Below, in pieces: positions 38,356 through 49,491 of a stretch of 64,000 nt of DNA. The position numbers were made by a program, and so were the translations under genes. This DNA comes from Ascidia mentula (lineage: Eukaryota > Chordata > Ascidiacea > Phlebobranchia > Ascidiidae). The stretch is taken from assembly GCA_947561715.1 (NCBI GenBank), contig OX387199.1, positions 6,887,001 to 6,951,000 of the forward strand, written 5' to 3'. The notes below the pieces were generated by a model, which saw nothing but the letters and a program-made list of their open reading frames with translations, was not told the origin of the DNA and ran no database searches. How positions within the stretch are numbered: the stretch's first letter is position 1; every line of letters starts with the position of its first letter.

Positions 38356-41300
38356 GCTTGCAGTTGCGTGCACTTGTCTTAAAAGCTAAGCGCTCATGAA
38401 ATATTTAAAGGACCTGCAAAGGCACGAGAAAAGTTGAATAAGAGATCGGTAGATACTTTTGATGGACAGATAAAATGCATAAGGCGGTGGCATGGCAGAG
38501 ACTTCACAGTGATGCATTATAAGACGTCGATAATGGAAAAATCGCGGCTTTTGCGGCACTAGAGTGTTATTTAATGCTTTTGAGGAGGTTGCAATAGAGT
38601 AAGCTATCAATCCAAATCTGCATTAGCGGAATTAAAATTGACACTGCAGTAAAACGAGCTTGAGTCGGTTAATTGAAGGCATTAAATTAATATACATCAG
38701 TTTTGCACCAGCTGACTGCGACCAAATCCATATTTGCCTTTTTAGGAGCAAGACGCTAACAGAACTTCGCAACTATAAGCGCATGTTAACGCACTTAGCT
38801 AAACGCCGAACGCACAACACTTCCCTTTGTCTCAAAGTTGCTGCACTCTAAAAGCTCTATCAATCGTTCGGTCTTGACTTGATCTACCGGCCAGACGGAG
38901 ACCGCCAAGTCTTTGCAACTTCAAAGACAATCGCTCTTCCTTCCTTATCGATTAAACCCTAAGTCACGCGGGGTCGAGGCTCAGCGCTGGTCGTGCGCAG
39001 CATCAAAACCACGCATCGATACAACTCTAACTACCTGCAGCGCCCGCGGGAATCGCTCGTCACCGTCGGTTGATCGATTTCCCTTTGCGGGTCGGTGATT
39101 CAAGCCATGTCTGCAAATATCGCCGCCTCGGCCCACTGACCGTGTTTGAAGATTGCGGTCGTGTACGAATGAACCCCGCCCGCGATGAGCCCGATGCACG
39201 TCGACGCGAATATGGAAAAGTTCCTCAAATCGTGCAGCGATTTTCATACGATCCTAATGGGGCTGGAAGTACCGACGACAACGCCTACGTTAAAGATCAT
39301 CTCAACGGCGATCGACACGTCAAATAAATACGTAATCATTATGAGACGCGCACTGTTGCGAGACCAAATAGTCACGAGCTTCGGTCCCGTTCAAACAAGA
39401 TAATATAATCCAAACACAACTTCACTTATATTTCTCCCATACACATTCGAAAACACCTTCTCGAATCTTCGCACAATTTATATCACCGATGTCCAACGAC
39501 TCAAAGAGGTCCGGGAATTTTTTCGCCGGAGCAACGATTTCTAATTAGCGGGCATAGCCTGACTGGCTCTTCCGCCGAAGAGGCCACTTTGAAAGCGCGA
39601 AATCGTAATTACCCACACATTTCGTGACGACTGGCAGTTCGAACGGCGCCTTGCTGAAAAGCTTCACACACCCTGGCTGGTGTTTAACTTTGCCAGGAAC
39701 CACCTAGAATGCTTGTCTAATAGGAGGCTCTGCCCTCCTAATACGGAAGTTTGCTAATGACAAACAGTCAAGCCTGTTGCGGCGTAACAAGTAAGATTTT
39801 GGTTTTGTGTCGCTGGTATGAAAAACAATGACCCTGCGTTTGCACAAAAGGTTCGTTATGTTGCGTTATAGATTTAAAGGTACTGAGTAAATAAACGACT
39901 GAAAGTTATTTTGCGATAACTCAAACACTTGGCGCTTTTGTCGACAGAGAAATAAACCGCTTTGCGCAATACGACTCCGTCTAAGCTAAACGCTTTACTG
40001 CTCTCAAACATTGATTTTTGCCTTTCCAAGGGGAATGTTTCGCAACATTATCAACATATTCTCCATGTATTATCATATCACACTGGTAACAGACAACATT
40101 CAACACCACCAAGGGAATGAAACTTTACCACAAGCAAATACAAAATGCCCAACAACAACTAAAAGTTATCGGCGCGTTGTGCCATCTGTCTGCCTTCCAA
40201 GCCACAGACTGTACTGGTTGCTCTGTCGCGGTGAACCGACAGAGATGTACGTCTCGTTGGCCTTTTTTCCTTTCCATGACTGTAATTTGTTGTGCGCACG
40301 CGACAGGAAGATGGCGTTTCGACGATGTATGTTGTTCTCAGAAAAGGAACACCTCAAGCCCAACGTGGCTTGATCGGTTGTGGCAATTTACTTCTAAAGG
40401 GGAACGATGTTGTGTCCTTGGCCCTACGACGTGAATAGATCGACAACGTTGTTCTTCTAGTGTTAGTAAACAAGGCGCGTTGGAATATATGTAAAGTCAC
40501 TTTTCGATGGAAGTTTTTCAACAATCATTGGCAGAAGGATATTGAGAAAACCTGGAAAGCTTCACGCTATGCGGTTTATTACATGTTAAAACTACCGAAA
40601 AAATATTTTTGCGATACAGTATTTCGGTGTTGCAAAATGTTAAAACGCCATCGTTATTGCCCAATGCTAAAGTTAACGAAATCCAATACGGCACTTTAAC
40701 ACAATCACAAGGTTTTTATCAAGCCAATTGGATACTATCTTAGGAGGCTAACCTGTGTATTTCCGTTGGCTGTTCACTTATCAGGCGAGCTATCTATAAA
40801 GTGCAACCAAACACCACTAGCTTATGTGGAACTGATCTGTCACCATTACCGCGGCGTTGATGAGGAGACCATGCACAGATATGCGGGTTTGAGGGCCTCT
40901 AATCGCCTTTTGCAGTCCTCCAACGTCGGGGTTGCCGGCGTCGCTGGAGAGTAGACTAAATATTGACAATGCAGATATATATGATAAATGGCGCCCCTTA
41001 CGCAAAGTCAGCCACTTGCATGCTTGGCAAGGTGGACCCCATTCGAGTGGCTTTGCTTACTTTCACAAAAGAGGGCCCTGTTGTGTTTTGAAGTGGGGAG
41101 ATTTGTGTGATAGAGTGCGCGCGAAGGCGTGTTTGCGTTGCAAATCGTTGAGGTCCTTATTATGCGATTCGTCAGCGCTCCACGAATGGTCAATTACAAG
41201 CCAAATCTGATTTACCGGAATGTTTGAAGCGTTGTTTGTCTTCACAAACGCGAGGGTTTTGGAAATTACGTTTTAAGATATCAATTTTTATCATTGAGGA

Positions 41301-42487
41301 GATATTTCTTCCATTTAGAACAAAAAATACAAACTGCAGTAACATTTGAAAATATGTCAAACCCTTCCTGGCCTAACCTAAATGAACCAAATCAGGCACA
41401 GAACCTCATATTTAAACTCAATGTGACACCCTTCACGACCTTTCAGAATACTGGAGCCATGTTTAATCAAACAAAACATTTTCCGCGGCTACGAAGCCTG
41501 GCCATCATTGCCTCTTCCACAACACATCGATATAACAAGATGTACATGACGTACTTTGCTACAGTCAGACATAACGTAATATCTGACTTATACTCAGCTG
41601 GGAATAAATTTAACGAGAACTTTAGTTCACCCGGCTTTTCTCCTGCCATGGTAGGTGAGGCTTCCTAATGGCAGGTCAAACATGGGGTAACATCATTTCA
41701 TTTTTGTCAGAAGGGTATAACTGTCAGACATTAGATATAGTTGTATTCAAATCTAAAATGACCAATGGACTGAAAACGCTTCTATGAAATCTGACGGTTT
41801 GTTCCACTATTAAGTGTTGTTAATACGTTCTTTAGGCTTCATGGTGACAGTCCTCCGACTCCCTCAGCTTCTTTGGCTTATATACAGCTGTACCTACAAT
41901 ATTTACGACGCCGTCGTTTCGCCTGCGAACAAGTGTTGACACAACCGGCCACTGACTTAGGCGGAATAAAAGCGCCGAACCAACAGGACACACGTTCAAG
42001 GTATGATGGGCTCCTGGCTGCGGAATTAGAGGAATGCGCATCTGGTTTACATAAGGTCCTGCCACACGAGCCCCGTTGGTCCACCGAGCAATGCGTTGTG
42101 AAAACATACACAGACTTCTAATGGCCGCCTTTGGGAGGCTTCGATTTGATATTACGCCGACGCTGGGGGCAACATTAAAGTAGATAGCTCGTTTGGGTTG
42201 TGGGAATATTGCTGTGCGAGCGTTAGGTGACTTTGCATGTGGTATATGGGTGGTTTTTGAAGTCGCCCGAATCAAACGAACTGACTTTGATCAAGGTATT
42301 TCCTGGATTTGACGAACCGTGTTCATATTAAACGAATGTTTCACTGGGCTTTACAATTGATGCGGAAGTTGAAAGAATTAGATTGTTGAAAATCTTCACA
42401 TATTGCGTTCTGCACTGATGTTTTATCTCAATGTTACAATCGTGCTTTTTACAGCACCATAAGGTTCACTGGCATTGTAAGTCGTGG

Positions 42488-42769
42488 TTATGTAATAGAA
42501 GAATAAAGAGCAGTGGGCGATCCTGTCTTTTTAGTTACATATCGGTAAGTTTTGGTGATGGTCCACTCCATCACATAACCACGCATACAAAAGCACGACT
42601 GTGGAGTTAAAACTATGTTTGGAATTGTAGGAAATGCTCTCAAACTGTCAGGGAACCACTTTCGAAAATCCTTCGCATGCCCAATGTATGAATAATCGTT
42701 TACGAGGTGAACGGTTTTATGTTTTCTATAAATGGCGTGATAAAGCCAAACGACCCAGATGACTCCCAT
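42488..42769 (-). CDS. Weak candidate ORF, 93 aa, with N-terminal hydrophobic segment
   Basis: The frame starts MGVIWVVWLY and continues as a mixed-composition polypeptide with no recognised motif. The same frame is open upstream of the ATG for about 35 codons, so it could be the last exon of a spliced gene, but I found no partner exon. A chance origin is quite possible. Confidence 0.15.
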   Translation of the reverse strand: MGVIWVVWLYHAIYRKHKTVHLVNDYSYIGHAKDFRKWFPDSLRAFPTIPNIVLTPQSCFCMRGYVMEWTITKTYRYVTKKTGSPTALYSSIT

Positions 42770-45700
42770 TAACAAAGTGTACAGACCGGTGCTAAACGGA
42801 AAGGCATGTATCGCTGTCAAGACATTAAGCGACGAACAAACATACCAGGGATTGCAAAACACTCGAGTGTGCAATCAAACGTTGTGTGGAAAGGTCGCAT
42901 TCCCCCGGCGTTCAGTGATAAATGCTCTAATTTCTCATTTTCATCCCATATTTATCGGTTCTGAGGACATTTTATTACCCTTCGCTAAGAAGTGCAATCA
43001 AATAAGATTAAAAACTCGTCGAACAAACGAAGCATAAATTTAATCATTTCGGTAGTGTTAAGGGTTATATGCAAATGTTTTTCAAAACTGTTACGAAGTT
43101 AAACCCTACAGTCGGCCAATTAAAGGGCGCAATTTTGGTGTTAAGATAAACACTCACTTCGATTTTAACACAACGTGCAAATGCCACTTCGATTTCGCTC
43201 AATCGTTTCCGTTCCGTCTCGGGCCTAACCCAATTACTTGATATTGAGTTAGCATCGATTCGCACTCGGCAACGTGCAAAATACCTGAGGCTACAATAGC
43301 CTCACAACCTAAAGCAACAGTATCCTGCGATAGAGGGGTCTGCAGCAGGCGCACAATGCACTTGCACGCTCGGCTGCATTTGCGATTCCGATGTCCAAGG
43401 CGATTAACGTCACCAACGGAATAAGACACGGTTTGCCGGGCGGGCGCTTGTCACTTAAAAGCTTAAGGTTTGCGATGACGAAAATCCGCCACTGAAATCC
43501 ATTAAAAACGATCCGCCCACTCCTGAGCAGCTTTGAGCTTTGAAGGTGTTGGAGGCGCCAATGCGTTGGCCCTCGCTTGCAAGTAACCGCGGAATTACCT
43601 TTTATGTGCCGACTGTGGTATGGTATTAGAGTAACACAAGATGTGCAATCTGTCGCAGGAAAGTCGGCTAATAAATAATTCAAAAGGCGAGTTTGGTGTG
43701 CCCTCGTGCGAGCCATATGCGGACAACTGGCCAGTGCCTGTCAACATTTCGAACATGTTAATTTTCGCGTGTGCATCTGTTATCAAACACACATGTACAT
43801 ATGGCATCAAACGATATTATTGGCCGCCAAATGCCGTTTGAAATTGGGCACTTGTAAAACGGATAATATCATATCGTGAAAATTGTACTTTAAACACATC
43901 AAGTTATAAAAGTCATGATGAATGTAGAAATAGATTGTTTAAATCGCAAATTTCAAAGAGAATTTGAGTAAAGCTCGTGATTCACACGCAGGTGATTCAG
44001 CCTGTATGCGCCGTAAAAAAGCTGCGTATTTGCATAAGCATTCTCTAACGGTGAAAGCAAAGGTCTGTTTCTAGTTACGCAAACCACTCAGACGCATAAT
44101 TTCCCGTGTAGGGCGGCACCGACGATAGCCAAAGCTACAAGATTAAACCTTGTAACGTAGGACAAACCAACATGTCTGGATGTGTGCCTTGTTTTATATG
44201 GGGAAGATGACGTCAAGTTGTTTTGATACGACGCCCGTGGGAAAGTTTTATTGCGACAGCAAAGGCATAGGGTTTGTGGGAATAAACGTAACTCGATCGC
44301 CTGTTAGTGTTTGCAGAGCATAACAGCTTGTCATATGGTGTAAACGCCTAAAGCCCGGGGCTGCTGTGGTGAAATGTGTATCGAATTACACTTGTGTGCC
44401 TTAATCGTTGTGTGGGTGGGAAATACACAGACTTAAAATGTATTGAGTTTCATAACATTTAGTGGTTCTAATTTGACAAAATAGGACTCTGATCCGACTC
44501 AAGTCAATTCAGCCGCGGTTTGTGAAAGTATCAAGTGTATAATCTACGTTTGGATCAAACGATATTCGCCTGAGCAACTTTTAAACAATTGCGTGTGGGA
44601 CAAGTGATTGGCGGGACTTTTTCACCGCTTGTGTGTCCAGGGGAAGATAACTACAGAGCGGAAATTTTCAGGCATATGTTACCCCACAAATACATGCGTA
44701 TGCAATATATTTTTGAAATTCTACACCTGCACTTAAAACTTACAAAATGCAACCATGCTACTGGAACTAACGCCGTTATCCCCACATTGTTTTAGGTGAG
44801 GGGCAATTCAGCCAACAAAAGTTTCAACATTATAGCGTTGCTCCTTTGTTTTGTTGAACAACCAGTTCAAAGAAAGCCGATACGAATTAAATATATTGGC
44901 CAAAGCTTGATTATACTCAAAGCGACGATCCCCATTACAACACAGCTATGAGTAAACACGCGCAATACCGTTGAAGAGATCGTGCGGCAATTACACTTGG
45001 CCAGATCAGATTCAGCTTCGCGCTGTTTGCTATCGTTCAGCCAGCTTCCGTCTTAAACGTTGGCGAAACGCTCGCTCCGGCCCTGTGACGTCAATGCTTG
45101 TTTGTCTCGGCATTTAATCGCCAATTTCTCGTTTGCTTCGCGATTAAGACTTGAAATGCCGGCCGAAGTGAGCACGTCGCTGCTCTAAAAGGCATGTTTG
45201 GCCAACGCGTTGTTGGACAGCTGTTTGGAATTAACGAGCGTGATTAAAGCTCACAATACCGGTTTTAATTCCAATTCAGGGTGTTCCATGACCCCATCAA
45301 AAGAGCAGCTTCAACTAATTTAACCAACAAAACTGAAGGGTAGATTAGGTAAATCGTGATCTGAAACCAATTGCCAGCGTTAATGTTCGGACGTGTTATT
45401 GCAATAATGATAGGTTGTTAAACATGATTGGCCCTATGCTTCGATCAATAGTTGATTTGTTAAAGCAAAATCTCAAATCCGTAATTATTTCACAGCAACG
45501 TGTGCGATACACATTCTAAAGGGTTAATTGGATTGGTCGTTCCTGTAATGTCGATAATTCCCAATTGGAAGCATGCCAAATAGATAATTTTTTGCCGTAT
45601 TCAAATCACTTACACCCTATATTTCGCTCGTGATGATAAAATAAGTGTTCGTTGCTTTGCATGCTTTCATCTCAATATAACAATATAAATGCAAAATAGT

Positions 45701-46286
45701 CCAGGTACATACAAAAAAACGTGTGAAAAATATAACCTTACGTTACTGTTAGCATAGATTAAAATACATAGTTCTTACTATGCTTTTGTTGGTGAAGCCG
45801 TAGCAACTTAGTATGAGAAAAAAATGGTATTCAGGCCACTCAGGCCGATTATTACGTATAGACGATATAAAACCATGCATGTTGCGGAAAAAAGTATCAA
45901 AACCAATTTAATTCAATACAGAGATGTTTATACATTCACAGTTTGGGAAACATTTTCATGCTTAAAAGCGAAATTCAATCAATACCCACTGTCCGAAAGT
46001 TTGTGTTTGGAAAATAGTCCATGGCATTTCATACCCTTCGAAATACACATCGTATCTGTTATTTGTCAATTTGTAAAATCTCTCAATTTAGAGCTTTCAC
46101 AGGATGGCGCGTGCCGTCGGCGATGATAATCTCTGACAATTCTTGAGTTAAACGGATTACGATTTTCCGTTAATGATACTGAACACGGCCCACAATCGTA
46201 TTAGCGCGTGGACGTTTGACAGATACGCCCGGATGAAAATTCCATCCCATGATCCAACCACAACAACAAAACACCTCAGTATGTTC

Positions 46287-46317
46287 CACGCAGGGGTTCG
46301 AACCCAGAATATTCTGC
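46287..46317. repeat. tRNA T-arm-like remnant
   Basis: The sequence around GGGTTCGAACCC matches a tRNA T-arm (B-box) on either strand. No D-arm or anticodon arm is found beside it, so it is probably a fragment of a tRNA-derived SINE or a tRNA pseudogene. Confidence 0.35.
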
Positions 46318-47575
46318 AAACGAACCCATATCGTTTTCTACTTGATAAATAATGGATCTAGCAGCAGCTTGATCGGTTTTGTTTGCGGTTGACTGTCCTA
46401 CAACTTGTATAAAAAGTGACAATTTTTGCGAAATGTTTATCCACCGCACGTTCCAACCACAAATTTTTCGGAGGTAGAATTTATGTTGAACTTCGTGGAG
46501 CAGTCGCTCACATTTATGTGAAAAGTGGTGACAAGTTTCTCCCATATTCACAACTCTCTATTTTGCCAATGTCACAAATCAATGACGCTATTGCAATCCC
46601 AGTATTTTTGATGAAAAGTAAAAATGTTTACCAAAAGGTCATACGATCTTAGGCACTTTATGAAACGGCAGAGATTTACAACGCGGTTATTACAGATCGT
46701 TCACCTTTGATCTTCCGAAGTCCAGGCGTCCCTTAGCACCTGGCTGTTTACCACTGGCCTCGCCGCTCGTGACAAATAATGACCGGATTACCCACGAACA
46801 GACCCCATCGTCTGTGAGGGTACACGCCTATCGCGCTGTTCCGTAACAGCGATCGCGCAACAGACTGGATTTGGCCTCGCACGCGAGTAAGGCGCTATAC
46901 ATAGAGCGTGTTGATATCGTCTGAGAGTTGGAGAGAGTCATTGTGAGATTCACTGTCACGCGAAGAATGACTTGCTTCGCTGGGCCGCAAAAATCCATGG
47001 TTTATTGTGCACAGTGCACTGGCCCTCTTGCACAACCGCAGAATTTCCTTTCCCTGGAAACCCATCGTTTCTTGTCACTGCACTCGCACGATATGGTTAA
47101 GTATATTTCTTCGTGCAACAGCTAAGGCTGCTCACGTAAAATTTCAGGGTAAAATTTCACTTTTTCTGGAATAAATGCAGTAAATATGCAAAATACCCGC
47201 TTAATATATATGTGTACTCATAAAGTAACTTGAGATGGTTTGAAACCAAACGTAGTTGAAATTTTTAAACTCTATCAGAGCTGTGTTTAAAATCCAGGTT
47301 GGCGCATTTATAAATATAATTTCCTAGAAAAGATTCCTAACTACTGTGTAACAACCAGCCTAATATACCCAACGTCCTTCTAATAGTCCCAAACTAGGAC
47401 AAATTGATATATACCGATAATAACAGAGCGGTTCGTAAAAGCGTGTAACCGCCTGCTCGATACCACCGGATAAAACTAAATATACACGAAGCCCGAAATC
47501 CTTTGATGCTGGCGCAAATGTCCCTTGTGGCATATGTTTCTTTTGCGCGTTTACAGTAATTTTTTTATTTTTTTA

Positions 47576-47598
47576 TTTTTTTTTTTTTTTTTTTTTTT
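47576..47598 (+). repeat. T homopolymer (23 nt)
   Basis: A run of 23 T preceded by shorter T-runs broken by single A. It could be the poly(A) tail of an old minus-strand retroposon, but no body was recognised next to it. Confidence 0.85.
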
Positions 47599-49392
47599 CT
47601 GGCAACGAGAAACAATTCACAGAAAAAAATTCCAATGGCATAACAAACAGATTTTGGAACAGCTAAAAGCTTTTAGTGTAAAAACAAGCATGAACAACAT
47701 TGGTTGAAACCGCACATCAGCCGTGGCGGCATCACCAAAGGGCTAACACGGTCGCGTTTACAGTAAGCAATGGGCCGGAAAAGATGATTTGATTTGCGAC
47801 GCGGTGTGGCTTCGTTGCTGGAAAGATTACATTTGGCGTCGCTTTGGGTGGGGTTTCGACGTAAACGTGACCATTTCAGATTTACTGCTGACGGTTTAGG
47901 AAGAAAAGTAAAAAACACCGCAGAGGTCGTATACGTAGTCCTGTGGACATTTAAAGTAGGTCGGGTTATTGTTTGGGATTAGCCCTGGCATAGAGTTTCC
48001 GTGTTTAGAAATGCCACCTGCAGTGACATAAAGGAAATAATAAAGTTCACATGTATCCAACCTTTACTTTTCATATGTTATTTTCTGAAATCATAATACG
48101 AAATGTTTAGTGCAAATAATTTTAATTTAGAATTGTAACCAACTGCTATCTGGCGTCCAGTGTTTCCTGATTTTCTGATTCTCGTGGTCATGCGTCGCGT
48201 GCAGAGATGATTTTCACACGATATCGCATGTCGCGTGCGGTGCGCAATCTCGACATCCTATAAACACCATTTTCCCACTTTTGAAGGCCAATATTACATG
48301 CGGTTCGGAAATTTCGCGACTATGTGTGCGGGCGTATAATGATATACAACCAAATGCTGTGACTCCAGGAACAAGGGCGATCTGGCAACAGTCCCATAAA
48401 AAATCTTTAGGGGGTCGAGCCTAAAAATAGATGCGGTCGCATAGTTCAGGGGCGCCGCAGAGCCATAAAATAATGGAAAGGTTTGCTGTGAAAATACAAG
48501 TGGCGAGGGAAGATAATAGGGACTGTTGTGGCCCCCGGTAGTCCTGTTTGTTGGGTCCACAAGAAAAGAAAGCGGAGCGTTTTGGGGGACACATTCTCAA
48601 CCGAAGGGTGAGGGCAAAGATTTGATTCTTCTATATATAGAATCTCGTGCCAAAGACGAAATTTTGGGGTGGACTGACACGCAATGGCGTGTGTGTGGAA
48701 AATTATCTGCTCCCCCCAAACTGTTAGTAATTCGGAAGGCTCTGGAAATTGATTACCAATCCACGCTACTGAAAATAATAAAGTGTGCTTATCATACTGG
48801 TTATTTTTGTTAATTACAAAAATGCGTAATTTCATAAACTATTTGTTAGTTCCTGCAAAAAAGAAACACCAAAAGTAAAGTAAAAATCCAAAAATATTAC
48901 ATAAAAATAATGCAATTATCCGTTTTAACACCAAAACTATTTAAACACCTACAGAGATGTCTGGTAAGCGATCGATATCTGCATTCCTTCTTAATGTACA
49001 TATAGTTCGCTCCAAGTTTCAACTGACAAGACGAATTACACCACACGCGGAGGAATGTGCTCTAATGCGCCACCACGAGGGCAATGCATATTTAAATAAT
49101 CATGAGGAGTCGTAAATGACATTCTAACAAAGATAAAACAAATCAAAATTCGGAAAGGTTTAAATGTACAATATCGCAATATGCTCATTCCAGGAACTGT
49201 CGACTAATTGAAGAGCTAAAAGAAATGAAGGTTGTCCGAGCTATTTTATTTTTTTGAATAAATTTTTACCTCATAAGCCCCAAATGATTTCTGAATAAAA
49301 TAAATTTGACGCCACTCCTTTAACAGAAGCAATCATACAAAGACGAACACCAATCAACGCCTCCCGCCTTCACCTAATTAATTTCCTCCGCG

Positions 49393-49398
49393 TATAAA
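49393..49398 (+). promoter_or_regulatory. TATA box of the ZP-domain gene
   Basis: TATAAA lies 99 nt before the start codon at 49492. Transcription would start near 49423, leaving only about 65 nt before the splice acceptor at 49488-49489. Confidence 0.6.
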
Positions 49399-49487
49399 TT
49401 CAAGGTCCGCGTGTTCGTCGTCATTGTTTTGTTGAACTTAGTTGAGTGATTTCTGTTCCGTTCTATAGGTTGTCGTTAATTTCTTTC

Positions 49488-49489
49488 AG
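49488..49489 (+). other. Splice acceptor 2 nt before the ZP gene start codon
   Basis: A pyrimidine-rich acceptor (ttctttcag) ends two bases before ATG. The short distance from the TATA box leaves no room for a normal upstream exon and intron, so this is a likely spliced-leader trans-splice site after a short outron, as known in ascidians. Confidence 0.5.
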
Positions 49490-49491
49490 CC

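Larger units (their letters stand above)
38356..49488. other. 11-kb gene-poor region
   Basis: I find no gene I can support. Items seen: two overlapping open frames in a GC-richer patch at 39070-39403; an ATG-started 93-codon minus-strand frame at 42488-42769 beginning with a membrane-like segment; a tRNA T-arm-like sequence at 46287-46317; a run of 23 T at 47576-47598; a 129-codon ATG-started minus-strand frame at 48446-48835. The last 100 bases hold the promoter of the ZP gene. The rest may be regulatory or repeat-derived DNA. Confidence 0.5.

Noticed and set aside
41832-42275. 147-codon minus-strand frame
   Set aside because: It overlaps open frames on the other strand, has a basic, random-looking composition and no recognisable motif.
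48446-48835. 129-codon ATG-started minus-strand frame with a GC-rich, transposon-like flank
   Set aside because: It is open on both strands; I could not find terminal inverted repeats or a transposase motif, so neither gene nor element is supported.
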